Notes: generated from the letters alone by a model not told the origin. Positions 18,615 to 28,481 are shown, numbered from the stretch's first letter. The stretch: 40,727 nt of DNA from Bordetella parapertussis (GCA_945883615.1 CAMCYB010000013.1:1-40727); one strand, 5' to 3'. Numbers and translations are program-made.

Positions 18615-19421
18615 ATGTGGAACGAGGCTCGCATTATCAACGCTTTAGCCAATTCACTGGTGATTATGGCTCTTTTAGTGTTGTTAATAGGCGGAATCTT
18701 TTGGTCTGTTCGCTTACCTATGTTCGCCTTACAGAAAATTGAAATTGTGCCATTGCAAGGCACAAGCGTTCAACATACGACAGCCATAGAAGTACAAAAT
18801 GCCTTAACAGGTCGGTTAAGCGGTAATTTTTTCACAATTAATTTGCCTCAGGCACGCGAAGTGTTTGAGACGCTACCGTGGGTGCGTTATGCGGCAGTGA
18901 GACGTATTTGGCCCAACACGTTAAGAGTGTCAATCGAAGAGCAACAGCCTTTGGCGCTTTGGAATGACACGCAAATGGTCAATACGTGGGGGCAGCTCTT
19001 TACAGCGAACAGAGCTGCCTTAGACAACGAAGACAGCTTGCCTCAATTTGTGGGCCCAGATGGCTCAGAGCGTCTCTTGGTTCAGCGTTATGCAGAGTTA
19101 ACCCGTTGGTTTGCCCCTCTTGATTTGAGAGCTAAGCGTTTAACACTCAGTGATCGCTATGCATGGCAAGTTTCGTTATCAAACGGTATGACGCTTGATT
19201 TGGGTCGAGACCCTGGTGCCGACGCACCTGACCCGCAGGGTGGCATACCCGGTGCGCTGTCTTTTGCCCAAAGAATAGAACGATTTGTAGACGCTTGGCC
19301 ACAAGCCCAGCAAAAATTACATGGGCGTATAGCAACCCATGCCGATTTGCGTTACCCAAATGGTTTTGCCTTAACTCTGGCAGCATTGTCAGAGCCCATT
19401 CACCCTAAAAAGAAACGTTAA
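18615..19421 (+). CDS. ftsQ: Cell division protein FtsQ
   Basis: A 268-residue bitopic inner-membrane protein that bridges early and late division proteins through FtsL and FtsB. A single membrane segment (about 12-32) is followed by a POTRA domain (about 38-110: LQKIEIVPLQG, LPWVRYAAVRRIWPNTLRVSIEEQQPLALW) and the FtsQ beta domain with LVQRYAELTRWFAPLDLRAKRLTLSDRYAWQV in pieces. It ends in a basic tail KKKR. It follows ddl by 3 bp and precedes ftsA by 4 bp, so it belongs to the same operon. Confidence 0.95.
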   Translation: MWNEARIINALANSLVIMALLVLLIGGIFWSVRLPMFALQKIEIVPLQGTSVQHTTAIEVQNALTGRLSGNFFTINLPQAREVFETLPWVRYAAVRRIWPNTLRVSIEEQQPLALWNDTQMVNTWGQLFTANRAALDNEDSLPQFVGPDGSERLLVQRYAELTRWFAPLDLRAKRLTLSDRYAWQVSLSNGMTLDLGRDPGADAPDPQGGIPGALSFAQRIERFVDAWPQAQQKLHGRIATHADLRYPNGFALTLAALSEPIHPKKKR

Positions 19422-19425
19422 TCCC

Positions 19426-20652
19426 ATGACTCGTGACATCAAAGATCTGATCGTCGCCCTTGATATCGGCACCACAAAAATTGTGGCTGTCGTTGCAGAG
19501 GTATTGCCAGAAGGGCGATTTGAAGTGCTCGGTTTAGGACAGCATGAATCTAAGGGAATGCGCAAAGGTGTCGTTGTCAATATTGAAGCGACCGTGGCGT
19601 CAATACAGCGTGCCCTTGAAGAAGCTGAATTGATGGCTGACTGCAAAATTCGAGATGTATATACCGGCATTGCAGGTAATCACATTCGTAGTTTTAACTC
19701 AAGCGGTATGGTGGCCGTCAAAGATAAAGAAGTGAATGCTGCCGATGTCGCACGGGTGATTGAAACGGCCAAAGCAGTCAACATACCGACTGATCAGCAA
19801 GTGTTGCATGTATTAACGCAAGAATTCATTGTCGATAGCCAAGAAGATATTCGTGAGCCAATTGGTATGAGTGCGTTAAGACTTGAAGTCAAAGTGCATA
19901 TCGTAACGGGTTCAGTGAGCGCCGCACAAAACATCATTAAATGCGTACGTCGTTGTGGGCTTGAAGTGCAAGATCTTATTTTGCAACCGCTGGCATCAAG
20001 CTTGGCTTGCTTAACTGCTGATGAAAAAGAGTTGGGTGTCGTGCTGATTGATATCGGCGGGGGCACTACCGATGTGGCGATATATACCGGTGGTGCAATT
20101 CGTTATACCGCTGTGTTTCCCATTGCAGGCGATCAAATCACTAACGATATCGCTGCGATGTTGCGTACACCCACCCCAGATGCTGAAGAAATTAAATTGC
20201 GCTATGGCGTGGCTAAGCAGGTGTTGGCAAGCCCAGACGAAAGCGTTGAAGTGCCTGGCCTGGGCGATCGTGGGCCAAGGCTTGTCAACCGACAAGCCTT
20301 GGGTGCCGTGATTGAACCTCGTGTCGAGGAATTGTTTGGGTTGGTGCAGCAAGATATTCGTGAGCAAGGTTTTGAAGATCTGTTGGCCTCAGGTGTCGTG
20401 TTGACGGGTGGTACAGCACTGATGCCAGGCATCGTGGAATTGGCTGAAGACGTTTTCCTAAAGCCTGTTCGTGTTGCGATTCCAGAGTACGACGGCAGTT
20501 TGGCTGATGTGATGCGTAACCCAAGGTTTTCAACGGTAATGGGTTTGCTGGGTGAGGCACGTATTCAACGCTTAAGAGGTCGAAAAGTGTCACAGCAAAC
20601 CGGCAGTTTTTCAAAAGTACTCGCGCGAATGCGTGAATGGTTTATGAATTGA
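19426..20652 (+). CDS. ftsA: Cell division protein FtsA
   Basis: An actin-fold ATPase that tethers FtsZ to the membrane and recruits later division proteins. In the 408-residue sequence, phosphate-binding loops are at VALDIGTTKI (10-19) and LIDIGGGTTDVAIY (207-220), with LTGGTALMPGI near 327-337. The C-terminal SFSKVLARMREWFMN is an amphipathic membrane-targeting helix. It is the last gene before the only large gap in the cluster, a 251-bp stretch containing an octanucleotide repeat. Confidence 0.97.
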   Translation: MTRDIKDLIVALDIGTTKIVAVVAEVLPEGRFEVLGLGQHESKGMRKGVVVNIEATVASIQRALEEAELMADCKIRDVYTGIAGNHIRSFNSSGMVAVKDKEVNAADVARVIETAKAVNIPTDQQVLHVLTQEFIVDSQEDIREPIGMSALRLEVKVHIVTGSVSAAQNIIKCVRRCGLEVQDLILQPLASSLACLTADEKELGVVLIDIGGGTTDVAIYTGGAIRYTAVFPIAGDQITNDIAAMLRTPTPDAEEIKLRYGVAKQVLASPDESVEVPGLGDRGPRLVNRQALGAVIEPRVEELFGLVQQDIREQGFEDLLASGVVLTGGTALMPGIVELAEDVFLKPVRVAIPEYDGSLADVMRNPRFSTVMGLLGEARIQRLRGRKVSQQTGSFSKVLARMREWFMN

Positions 20653-20731
20653 AATAGATTGAAGTGTTTTGAAGTAATCAGTGCCTGACTTGGCGCGGTG
20701 TTAATTGAGTATCAAACCGTGCACAGTCTGT

Positions 20732-20835
20732 AACATAGTAATAAAGTAACAAATTAACAAATTAACAAATTAACAAAGTAACAAAGTAACAAAGTAACAA
20801 AGTAACAAAGTAACAAAGTAACAAAGTAACAAAGT
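20732..20835. repeat. Octanucleotide tandem repeat between ftsA and ftsZ
   Basis: Thirteen contiguous 8-bp units: AACATAGT, AATAAAGT, three AACAAATT, then eight identical AACAAAGT (20772-20835), followed by a partial AACAATT. Every frame contains TAA stops, so it is not coding. The homogeneous block of eight is the type of array that changes length by slipped-strand mispairing. It ends 68 bp before the ftsZ start. Confidence 0.95.
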
Positions 20836-20903
20836 AACAATTAACCAACTATTTATTTATTCTTTATTTTCAGAAGTACTAAGACTTGAGGGAGTCGATA
20901 CTG

Positions 20904-22073
20904 ATGTTTGAAATGTTAGAAAATCCACATAAAACAACGGTTATTAAAGTCGTTGGGGTTGGGGGCGCAGGTGGTAATGCGGTTTCCCATATGATGCGTT
21001 CTGGTGTTCAGGGCGTCGATTTTATTTGCTGCAATACCGATGCTCAAGCGTTAGCTGCAACTGGCGCACCCGTGCAAATTCGTTTAGGTCGTAGTGGTCT
21101 CGGGGCAGGCGCTAAACCTGACCAAGGACGAACCGCCGCTGAAATGGCACGCGAAGAAATTCGTGCCGCTTTAACGGGTGCCAACATGGTTTTCATCACG
21201 GCAGGTATGGGTGGTGGTACCGGTACGGGTGCAGGTCCAGTTGTGGCTGAAGTAGCCAAAGAGCTGGGTATTTTGACAGTGGGTGTGGTGACTAAGCCTT
21301 TCTCATTTGAAGGCAATCGTCGTGCCAAAATGTCTGGAGACGGTATTGCCGAGCTTTCAAAACACGTTCATTCATTGATCGTTGTTTTAAATGAAAATTT
21401 ATATACCCTGATGTCTGACGACGCAACGCAAGAAGATTGCTTCCGTGCAGCCGATGACGTGTTGCATAACGCTTGTGCCGGCATTGCTGAAATTATTAAC
21501 GTTGAAGGTAACGTTAACGTTGACTTTGAAGACGTTAAAACCATTATGGGTGAGCAGGGCCAAGCCATGATGGGAACGGCCATTGCCGGTGGCGAAGATC
21601 GTGCACTTGTCGCAGCCAAGCAAGCGGTTGCATGTCCATTGCTTGAAGGTGTTGATTTGCAGGGTGCTAAAGGTGTATTGGTTAACATCACGGCTAGCCG
21701 TTCGCTCAAAATGCGCGAAACCCGTCAAATTATGGACCACATTCAAGGTTTTGCTGCAGATGATGCGACAGTCATCTTCGGTACAGCTTACGACGAGTCG
21801 ATGGGTGACAACTTGCGCGTGACCGTGGTTGCAACAGGTTTGGGTCGTGTTGCGAAGCGCCCACACTTGGTTCATAGCCAAGACAAGCAAGAAGCTTTGC
21901 GCACAGGTACAGATAATGTGCCGTTAATGACCGATGCACGTGCACAAGATCTTCAAATACCGACCGTAATGCGCAACCCGCGTACCCAGGCTTCGGCTCA
22001 GGTACGAGCACTCGAGACTTCTGGAATGGAGCACTATGACATTCCTGCATTTTTGCGTCGCCAAGCTGACTAA
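20904..22073 (+). CDS. ftsZ: Cell division GTPase FtsZ
   Basis: The tubulin homologue that forms the Z ring. In 389 residues the GTP-binding parts are visible: [15 protein letters not shown] (16-30), the tubulin signature GGGTGTG (103-109) and the T7-region after FEDVKTIM. The C-terminal tail ends [12 protein letters not shown], the conserved peptide that binds FtsA and other partners. ATG 20904 is chosen because GAGGGAG lies 9 nt upstream; an in-frame TTG at 20886 would place that site inside the gene. It is separated from ftsA by 251 bp with the octamer repeat, so it probably has its own promoter, although none is obvious. Confidence 0.98.
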   Translation: MFEMLENPHKTTVIKVVGVGGAGGNAVSHMMRSGVQGVDFICCNTDAQALAATGAPVQIRLGRSGLGAGAKPDQGRTAAEMAREEIRAALTGANMVFITAGMGGGTGTGAGPVVAEVAKELGILTVGVVTKPFSFEGNRRAKMSGDGIAELSKHVHSLIVVLNENLYTLMSDDATQEDCFRAADDVLHNACAGIAEIINVEGNVNVDFEDVKTIMGEQGQAMMGTAIAGGEDRALVAAKQAVACPLLEGVDLQGAKGVLVNITASRSLKMRETRQIMDHIQGFAADDATVIFGTAYDESMGDNLRVTVVATGLGRVAKRPHLVHSQDKQEALRTGTDNVPLMTDARAQDLQIPTVMRNPRTQASAQVRALETSGMEHYDIPAFLRRQAD

Positions 22074-22135
22074 GTTTTAATTTAGGAAAGCGATTCCCTC
22101 AGTTACCTACCTCACTTGAGGCGGGGTGACACGTT

Positions 22136-22168
22136 GGCGCCACGCTGTTTTGACAACGGTGTGGCGCC
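22136..22168. repeat. 12-bp hairpin between ftsZ and lpxC
   Basis: GGCGCCACGCTG (22136-22147) pairs with CGGTGTGGCGCC (22157-22168) around a 9-nt TTTTGACAA loop, with two G-T wobbles. It starts 63 bp after ftsZ. No T-run follows, so it is not a standard intrinsic terminator. It may protect the ftsZ mRNA 3' end or be an RNase or Rho-linked boundary. Confidence 0.7.
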
Positions 22169-22207
22169 ATCGTCGGCGACAAAAGACTGGTGCGGCGTCA
22201 AAGAAAT

Positions 22208-22236
22208 ATGACGACTGCAAAAAAAAGCATTACAAT
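22208..22236 (+). promoter_or_regulatory. Probable lpxC promoter
   Basis: ATGACG (22208-22213) and TACAAT (22231-22236) are separated by 17 bp, 38 bp before the lpxC ATG. Four of six -35 and five of six -10 positions match sigma70 consensus. It lies after the hairpin, consistent with lpxC being transcribed independently of ftsZ. Confidence 0.55.
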
Positions 22237-22273
22237 ATAAAAATCGTATTTAATTCAAAGGGTTGGCTTTTAA

Positions 22274-23197
22274 ATGTTTAGTCAACGCACGATCAAAAAG
22301 ATTGTTTCTACTATTGGTGTTGGGCTTCACTCTGGTCAGCGCGTTGAGCTTACGCTTCGCCCTGCAGCTGTGGGTACGGGTATTGTTTTTCACCGCGTCG
22401 ATTGTGAGCCGGTCGTTGACTTGCCTGCCAACGCGTCAATGGTGAGCGACACCCGTATGGCTTCAGTCTTACAAGCTCAAGGTGTTCGCGTTTCAACAGT
22501 CGAGCACTTGATGTCAGCGTTGGCGGGTTTGGGTATTGATAACCTGCATATCGATATCAACGCTGAAGAAGTTCCTATTATGGACGGTAGCGCGGCAACC
22601 TTTATCTACCTGTTGCGTTCTGCCGGCTTAGAAGAACAGCGTGCGCCAAAGCAGTTTATTCGCGTACTTAAAACAGTTGAAATTTCCGAGGGCGAAGGCG
22701 CAAATAAGAAATGGGCACGTTTAGAGCCACATGAAGGTTTTGCCTTATCTTTTTCAATTGATTTTAAACATCCCGCCATTGATGCAACAGCCGGTTTTGC
22801 TGAAATCGATTTTGCCGATCAGTCTTACATCAAAGAAATTGCCCGCGCACGTACGTTTGGTTTTGTAAGCGAAGTTGAAGCGCTCAGGTCAATGGGTTTG
22901 GCACGTGGCGGCAGCCTAGAAAACGCCATTGTGCTTGATGAATATAGGGTGCTCAATACTGATGGTTTGCGCTACGACGATGAGTTTGTTAAACATAAAA
23001 TTTTAGATGCCATTGGTGATTTATATTTAATCGGTAAGCCACTGGTCGCACGCTATGTTGCATGTAAATCCGGTCATGCCATCAATAACCAGCTTGCGCG
23101 TAAATTGCTTGCCCAGCAAGATGCCTGGGAATTCGTGACCTATGAGTCAGTTGAAAAAGCACCTGCTGCCTTCAAGCAAGCTTGGCAGCTTGCCTAA
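22274..23197 (+). CDS. lpxC: UDP-3-O-acyl-GlcNAc deacetylase
   Basis: LpxC catalyses the committed step of lipid A synthesis, a zinc-dependent deacetylation in the cytosol. The 307-residue protein carries the zinc ligands His78 ([10 protein letters not shown]), His241 and Asp245 (HKILDAIGD), plus the catalytic His268 in SGHAINN. Length and start ([21 protein letters not shown]) match the family (E. coli 305). An AAAGGG site lies about 12 nt before the ATG. Its place next to ftsZ is conserved in gamma- and betaproteobacteria. It proves an outer membrane with lipid A synthesis capacity. Confidence 0.97.
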   Translation: MFSQRTIKKIVSTIGVGLHSGQRVELTLRPAAVGTGIVFHRVDCEPVVDLPANASMVSDTRMASVLQAQGVRVSTVEHLMSALAGLGIDNLHIDINAEEVPIMDGSAATFIYLLRSAGLEEQRAPKQFIRVLKTVEISEGEGANKKWARLEPHEGFALSFSIDFKHPAIDATAGFAEIDFADQSYIKEIARARTFGFVSEVEALRSMGLARGGSLENAIVLDEYRVLNTDGLRYDDEFVKHKILDAIGDLYLIGKPLVARYVACKSGHAINNQLARKLLAQQDAWEFVTYESVEKAPAAFKQAWQLA

Positions 23198-23203
23198 TAT
23201 AAT

Positions 23204-23249
23204 AGCCCTTCATTAAAGCCCTTCATCAAAGCCCCTCATTAAAGCCCTT
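23204..23249. repeat. 13-bp tandem repeat across the dciA stop
   Basis: AGCCCTTCATTAA (23204-23216), AGCCCTTCATCAA (23217-23229), AGCCCCTCATTAA (23230-23242) and a partial AGCCCTT (23243-23249) stand in tandem between lpxC and the convergent dciA. The last copies include the dciA stop codon (23239-23241) and its final codons. Confidence 0.85.
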
Positions 23250-23709
23250 TGCGGCGAGCAATAAGCTTAGCGACAGCATCTGCCAAAGGGCCCGGTTCTA
23301 ACGAATCGGCTAGCAACACAAAATGCCCCAGATCACTTCCATCTATGGGGCGTGCCTCTTTCACGAGATGAACCGCTGCAGGTACAGGCGGTTCGGCTAA
23401 AACCTTAATCGTTACCGCATCAACTTTATGACCCAGCTCAGTCATTCGTTGTTGCATTCTGGGCGCAAATTGTCGTAATTTTGCTGCTTGTGCAGAATCT
23501 TGTGTTCCGAGCTTGAGTTCACCATCGCCCCATTTGAGCACCACAAAATGTTTTTGTAAGGTGGGTGGCAGTTGTTGAGCGAGGCTTTCTTGCAAAGATA
23601 AAAGTCGTTGTGCTGTCATTAAAACGGAAGCACTCATGTTTTCTTTGCTTAACCACCCAAGCACCTGCGCTGAGACGGAATTGCCTACCCTAGAGTTTGA
23701 GCGACTCAT
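23239..23709 (-). CDS. dciA: DUF721 / DciA-like protein
   Basis: A 156-residue protein with a DUF721-type core in the N-terminal two thirds: SAQRLLSLQESLAQQLPPTL-like helix, then the strand-rich VVLKWGDGELKLGTQDSAQAAKLRQFAPRM as recognisable pieces. DciA is the ancestral loader of the DnaB replicative helicase in bacteria lacking DnaC or DnaI; that function is family knowledge, not shown here. The position between lpxC and an M23 peptidase plus secA is the same as in Bordetella-type genomes. No strong ribosome site is visible before ATG 23709. Its C-terminus is encoded by a tandem repeat, so residues just before the stop may vary. Confidence 0.8.
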   Translation of the reverse strand: MSRSNSRVGNSVSAQVLGWLSKENMSASVLMTAQRLLSLQESLAQQLPPTLQKHFVVLKWGDGELKLGTQDSAQAAKLRQFAPRMQQRMTELGHKVDAVTIKVLAEPPVPAAVHLVKEARPIDGSDLGHFVLLADSLEPGPLADAVAKLIARRKGL

Positions 23710-23743
23710 ATCTTGTTAAGGTTCGTAAAATTAAAAGTCATAT

Positions 23744-24385
23744 GTGAACAGTCTAATGCAACCAACAATTGCTGTCAGGGTTAAGGGTTTTGGGCTAAAG
23801 AGTTTGATCATCTGCGGCACTTTTTTTGCAGTCGGTTTAGCGCCTTTTTTTGCACAACCCTCTCAGCAAGTCAAAAAACAAACGCATACAAATGTAGAGG
23901 GTAGGGCTTATCTAGCAACTTATTCATTAAAGCAGGCGTTGAGCCAAATGTACTTAAATAGAGTTAAAAAATACTTAAATTTACCTATCTTAGGTGAAAT
24001 GCGACTAACTTCAAAGTTTGGCGTGAGAAAAGATCCGATCAGTGGTGAGTTAAAAAAACACCTCGGAATTGATGTGTCAACCTCAGCAGGCACCCCTATT
24101 ATTGCTGTTGCAGGCGGTCAGGTTGTCAAGGCGGGGTGGCACCACATATATGGGTTAAATATAGAAATTGAGCATACCCCAACATGGCGAACACGTTATG
24201 CCCACGCTCGTTTGCTCTACGTTGTAACGGGGCAATACGTAGAGGCCGGGCAATTTATCGGCCAGGTCGGGTCAACAGGTCGTTCAACGGGACCACATTT
24301 GCATTTTGAAGTATGGCGAAATGGCGAGCCTATTGACCCATTTTTGGTGGTTCAAGGGATGCCTAAAATGGGTAACCGCCAATAA
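23744..24385 (+). CDS. M23-family (LytM) metallopeptidase
   Basis: A short exported or membrane-anchored peptidoglycan endopeptidase candidate of 213 residues (209 if it starts at ATG 23756 instead of GTG 23744; neither start has a clear ribosome site). A hydrophobic segment at about 18-37 is a signal or anchor. The LytM domain (about 84-205) keeps all zinc ligands: His106 and Asp110 in KKHLGID, and His187 in GPHLHFE, with His154 (RYAHA) and His185 as catalytic partners. It is therefore likely active, unlike the degenerate EnvC/NlpD type. It lacks the long coiled coil or LysM domains found in many relatives. It lies divergent from dciA and 66 bp upstream of secA. Confidence 0.88.
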   Translation: MNSLMQPTIAVRVKGFGLKSLIICGTFFAVGLAPFFAQPSQQVKKQTHTNVEGRAYLATYSLKQALSQMYLNRVKKYLNLPILGEMRLTSKFGVRKDPISGELKKHLGIDVSTSAGTPIIAVAGGQVVKAGWHHIYGLNIEIEHTPTWRTRYAHARLLYVVTGQYVEAGQFIGQVGSTGRSTGPHLHFEVWRNGEPIDPFLVVQGMPKMGNRQ

Positions 24386-24451
24386 GGCGTGAAGCCTGCT
24401 GTACACTTATAGCTTCGATTATGGGCGCGTTCGCTCTGGGCTTTGACACGC

Positions 24452-27208
24452 ATGATTCCATTACTTAAAACACTATTTGGTAGCCGTAATGATCGCTTGA
24501 TTAAGCAGCTTAAACGGCAGGTTATAGCGATTAATGCGCTTGAAGCGCCGATGACAGCTCTGAGCGACGACGCGCTTAAAGCTAAAACACCTGAACTTAA
24601 AGCCAAGCTTTTAGCGGGTACACCTTTAGACAATTTATTGCCTGAGGCGTTTGCCGTTGTTCGCGAAGCAGGTAAGCGAGTATTCGGTATGCGTCACTTT
24701 GATGTGCAGTTAATGGGTGGCATGGTTCTCAACAGCGGCAAAATTGCTGAAATGCGTACGGGTGAAGGTAAAACCCTGATGGCTACCTTGCCTGTTTACC
24801 TCAACGCACTATCTGGGCGTGGCGTTCATGTGGTGACGGTAAACGATTACTTGGCACGACGCGATGCCGAGTGGATGGGGCGTCTCTACAGCTACCTAGG
24901 CTTAACGACTGGCGTCGTGGTGCCACACCAAGACAGCGAAGAAAAACGCGCAGCGTATCAAGCTGATATCACTTACGGCACCAACAACGAGTTTGGTTTT
25001 GATTATTTACGCGACAATATGGAACATCGTGCCGTAGACCGTCGGCAACGGGGTTTAGTGTTTGCAATTGTCGACGAAGTTGATTCAATTTTGATCGATG
25101 AGGCTCGTACGCCGCTAATTATTTCTGGCCAAGCTGAAGACTTTACTGAGCAGTACATGCGTATGAACGCTGTGCCGCCAAAACTCAAGCGCATGGCTTC
25201 AGAATCTAAACCTAACGAGGCCGATCCAGAAGGTGATTTTTGGGTTGACGAAAAGCACCAACAAATTTATTTGTCTGAAGACGGCCACGAGCATGCAGAA
25301 CAGATATTGACACAAATTGGTTTGTTACCTGAAGGTCAATCGCTCTATGACCCGCGTAATATCACCTTAATGCATCACTTGATGGCTGCTCTGCGCGCAC
25401 ATTATTTGTTCTTTCGTGACCAACATTATGTGGTTCAAAACGGCGAAGTCGTTATTGTTGACGAGTTTACGGGTCGTTTGATGGTGGGTCGGCGCTGGTC
25501 TGATGGTTTGCATCAAGCCGTTGAAGCTAAAGAAAAGGCAACCATTCAACTAGAAAATCAAACGTTAGCCTCTATTACGTTCCAAAACTATTTTCGTATG
25601 TACGAAAAATTGTCTGGTATGACGGGTACGGCTGATACGGAAGCCTACGAATTCCAAGAAATTTATGGTCTTGAAACGGTTATTGTGCCCACAAACCAAG
25701 CCATGATTCGCCTTGATCAAAACGATCAAATTTTCAAAACTGATCATGAAAAATACGCTGCAATTGTTAATGACATACGCGAATGCCAAACCAAAGGCCA
25801 GCCCGTTTTAGTTGGAACAACCAGTATTGAAAATTCTGAATTATTGTCTCACGCACTTAACGAAGCGGGGCTTAAGCATGAAGTGCTTAATGCTAAACAG
25901 CACGCGCGCGAAGCTGATATTGTGGCGCAAGCGGGTAAGCCCGGGCAAATTACCATTGCGACAAACATGGCGGGTCGAGGTACTGACATCGTCTTAGGCG
26001 GTAACGTTGAAAAACAAGTCGATATGCTGATGCGTGACGAATCGTTATCAGGCCCTGACCGGCAGGTCAAAATTGATTTGTTGCGCTCTGGCTGGCAAGC
26101 CCTCAATCTTCAGGTAAAAGCAGCCGGTGGGTTGCGCATCATCGGTACTGAGCGCCACGAGTCGCGTCGTATCGATAACCAATTACGAGGTCGTGCAGGT
26201 CGTCAAGGTGACCCGGGTGCCTCACGTTTTTATCTTTCACTTGAAGATTCGCTTATGCGCATCTTTGCCGGTGATCGCGTTAGAAGCATTATGGAACGCT
26301 TAAAACTGCCAGAAGGTGAACCGATTGAAGCAGGCATGGTGTCTCGCTCTATCGAGTCAGCGCAACGCAAAGTTGAAGGTAGAAATTTTGATATGCGTAA
26401 GCAGTTACTTGAATACGACGATGTGGCTAATGATCAACGTAAAATTATTTACGCGCAACGTAACCAGGTGCTTGAAGCTGAATCAGTAAGCGGAATGGTC
26501 GAAGGCTTACGTGATGGTGCCATTAAAGACTTGGTTGAAGAATATGTGCCCGAAGGGTCGGTTGAAGAGCAGTGGGACCTTCCCGCTTTACAAAAAATTC
26601 TTGAATCTGATTGGCAGCTAAGTGTGCCTATCGTGCAACAGATCGAATCAGCAAAACAGGCTGATGAATCTGATGTGTTGGCTTGGGTAATTGATGCGGC
26701 TCGTACCGCATACGAAGGAAAAATAGCCACAGTCGGTATTGATTCATGGCAACCCTTTGAGCGGTCTGTTCTGTTGCAGGTGATTGATAATCAGTGGCGC
26801 GAGCATTTGGCTGCACTCGATCATTTGCGTCAGGGTATTCATTTGCGTGGTTATGCACAGAAAAACCCCAAGCAAGAATATAAACGAGAAGCGATTGAGC
26901 TCTTTTCATCAATGTTGCAGCGTATACGCGATGATTTAGCCAAAATAGTGTTGACTGTAAAAGTAGAAAGCCCCGAACAAGTGGCGTTGGCTGAACAAGA
27001 GGCTTCGGCATCGCATTTAAAAAATGTGAGCTTTGTGCATACAAACCTCGATGACGAACCAGATAGAGAGCAGCCTTTAGCACAAGGTATGCCTTCAGAT
27101 GAGGGTCAATCTACTGTTCGCCATGTCGCCCCAAAAGTGGGTCGCAACGACCCCTGCCCTTGTGGAAGTGGAAAAAAGTACAAACAATGTCACGGTAAAT
27201 TGAGTTAA
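24452..27208 (+). CDS. secA: Preprotein translocase ATPase SecA
   Basis: SecA drives secretory proteins through SecYEG using ATP. The 918-residue protein has Walker A MRTGEGKT (101-108), the DEAD-type Walker B in [15 protein letters not shown], helicase motifs [12 protein letters not shown] and [15 protein letters not shown], and [28 protein letters not shown] split across motif VI. The C-terminus holds the zinc site [16 protein letters not shown], which binds SecB and lipids. ATG 24452 is chosen because the family starts M(I/V)xLLKxxxGSRNDR; an in-frame TTG lies 9 bp upstream. Only a weak ribosome site is visible. The stop is 3 bp before the ackA start. Confidence 0.98.
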   Translation: MIPLLKTLFGSRNDRLIKQLKRQVIAINALEAPMTALSDDALKAKTPELKAKLLAGTPLDNLLPEAFAVVREAGKRVFGMRHFDVQLMGGMVLNSGKIAEMRTGEGKTLMATLPVYLNALSGRGVHVVTVNDYLARRDAEWMGRLYSYLGLTTGVVVPHQDSEEKRAAYQADITYGTNNEFGFDYLRDNMEHRAVDRRQRGLVFAIVDEVDSILIDEARTPLIISGQAEDFTEQYMRMNAVPPKLKRMASESKPNEADPEGDFWVDEKHQQIYLSEDGHEHAEQILTQIGLLPEGQSLYDPRNITLMHHLMAALRAHYLFFRDQHYVVQNGEVVIVDEFTGRLMVGRRWSDGLHQAVEAKEKATIQLENQTLASITFQNYFRMYEKLSGMTGTADTEAYEFQEIYGLETVIVPTNQAMIRLDQNDQIFKTDHEKYAAIVNDIRECQTKGQPVLVGTTSIENSELLSHALNEAGLKHEVLNAKQHAREADIVAQAGKPGQITIATNMAGRGTDIVLGGNVEKQVDMLMRDESLSGPDRQVKIDLLRSGWQALNLQVKAAGGLRIIGTERHESRRIDNQLRGRAGRQGDPGASRFYLSLEDSLMRIFAGDRVRSIMERLKLPEGEPIEAGMVSRSIESAQRKVEGRNFDMRKQLLEYDDVANDQRKIIYAQRNQVLEAESVSGMVEGLRDGAIKDLVEEYVPEGSVEEQWDLPALQKILESDWQLSVPIVQQIESAKQADESDVLAWVIDAARTAYEGKIATVGIDSWQPFERSVLLQVIDNQWREHLAALDHLRQGIHLRGYAQKNPKQEYKREAIELFSSMLQRIRDDLAKIVLTVKVESPEQVALAEQEASASHLKNVSFVHTNLDDEPDREQPLAQGMPSDEGQSTVRHVAPKVGRNDPCPCGSGKKYKQCHGKLS

Positions 27209-27211
27209 GCC

Positions 27212-28465
27212 TTGCCTAAAAATCAAGCTGCCGCACACCGCTTGGCGGGCCAAGTATTGGCAGTCAATATTGGTTCGTCTAGCCTCAAATTTGCGCTTTA
27301 TGCCGCGCACACTGACGGTCGAGCAGTTGATGTCGCGCATGTTGCGGGCCTAATTGAAGGGCTGCAAGAGACGCCTCAAGACGGTCATATCGCTGAACTG
27401 ACATTGACATTGAAAGAAAAGGGCGTATCGCAACGTTTAACCATTACCTGTGGCACAGGTGAGACAACATTAGAGGCAGCTTTAGCCAAACTACGTGTTG
27501 AAATCAATCGCGTTTTAAACGGTCGTGAACTATTAGCTGTTGCGCATCGCGTTGTGCATGGTGGCATCTTATATAGCGGTCCGGTTGAGTTGACCGCTGA
27601 GGTTATTCAAGCCTTGTCGGTACTTAACCCGTTGGCGCCCCTTCACCAGCCTTTTAACTTATTAGGTGCGCAAGCGATGATGCGTGCTTTTGATAAAACG
27701 CCGCAATTTGCATGTTTTGACACAAGCTTTCATCAAACACTTTTACCACTTGAAACCCATTTTGGTTTACCAGAATCGTATTTTGAGCAGGGTGTTCGAC
27801 GCTATGGTTTTCATGGGCTTTCCTATGATTATGTGTCAAGCCGCTTAATGAGTCATACCAAAGCCGCCCAAGGCCGTTTACTCATGGCACACCTTGGAAA
27901 TGGCGCAAGCTTGTGTGCTGCGATTGCGGGGCGAAGTGTAGCCACCACAATGGGTTTTTCAGCGTTAGACGGTCTTCTTATGGGTACCCGTTGCGGGTCT
28001 ATTGACCCAGGCTTACTGTTGTATTGGTTGCAGCAGGGTTGGTCAACAGAAAAGATATGTGAACTGTTGTATAAAAAATCAGGTTTGCTAGGCGTCTCAG
28101 GTGTTTCTTCAGATATGCGCAGTTTGCACGATTCTAAATTACCACAAGCTGCCTTTGCGATTGATTTGTTTGTGCACCGTATCGTTCGAGAGGCAGGTGC
28201 ATTGACCGCTGTTATGGGCGGTATCAATGCAATTGTTTTTACAGGTGGAATCGGCGAGAACGATGCCGATATACGAGACCGTGTTTGCGATGCCCTGAGT
28301 TACCTCGGGGTGTATATAGAGCCTAGTTTAAATATCAACGCGCGCGGCGACCGCATTGCGGCCATACACTCTGATGATTCGCCCGTTGAAGTTTGGGTTG
28401 TTCCCACTGATGAGGGTCGCGTTGCTGCAGAACAAGCTATCAAGTTATTGCAGCGACGCGTTTAA
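27212..28465 (+). CDS. ackA: Acetate kinase
   Basis: Acetate or propionate kinase of the ASKHA fold, interconverting acyl phosphate plus ADP and acid plus ATP in the cytosol. The 417-residue protein shows VNIGSSSLKF (18-27), AHRVVHGG with Arg113, FDTSFHQTL with Asp170 and His174, RRYGFHGLSYDYV, HLGNGAS, FSALDGLLMGTRCGSIDPG and FTGGIGEN. TTG 27212 is used as the start because it follows the secA stop by 3 bp and suggests coupling; TTG 27242 or 27257 would also leave the core intact, and no ribosome site decides. There is no pta beside it. It ends 16 bp from the convergent livM with no terminator. Confidence 0.95.
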   Translation: MPKNQAAAHRLAGQVLAVNIGSSSLKFALYAAHTDGRAVDVAHVAGLIEGLQETPQDGHIAELTLTLKEKGVSQRLTITCGTGETTLEAALAKLRVEINRVLNGRELLAVAHRVVHGGILYSGPVELTAEVIQALSVLNPLAPLHQPFNLLGAQAMMRAFDKTPQFACFDTSFHQTLLPLETHFGLPESYFEQGVRRYGFHGLSYDYVSSRLMSHTKAAQGRLLMAHLGNGASLCAAIAGRSVATTMGFSALDGLLMGTRCGSIDPGLLLYWLQQGWSTEKICELLYKKSGLLGVSGVSSDMRSLHDSKLPQAAFAIDLFVHRIVREAGALTAVMGGINAIVFTGGIGENDADIRDRVCDALSYLGVYIEPSLNINARGDRIAAIHSDDSPVEVWVVPTDEGRVAAEQAIKLLQRRV

Positions 28466-28481
28466 TTGTAAAGAACAACGA

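Noticed and set aside
20732..20835. Possible CRISPR-like array
   Set aside because: Units are 8 bp and directly adjacent with no spacers, and no cas genes are present; it is a simple tandem repeat.
21399..21890. A 163-codon open frame on the minus strand
   Set aside because: It is antisense to ftsZ, a strongly conserved gene, and shows no recognisable domain or ribosome site.
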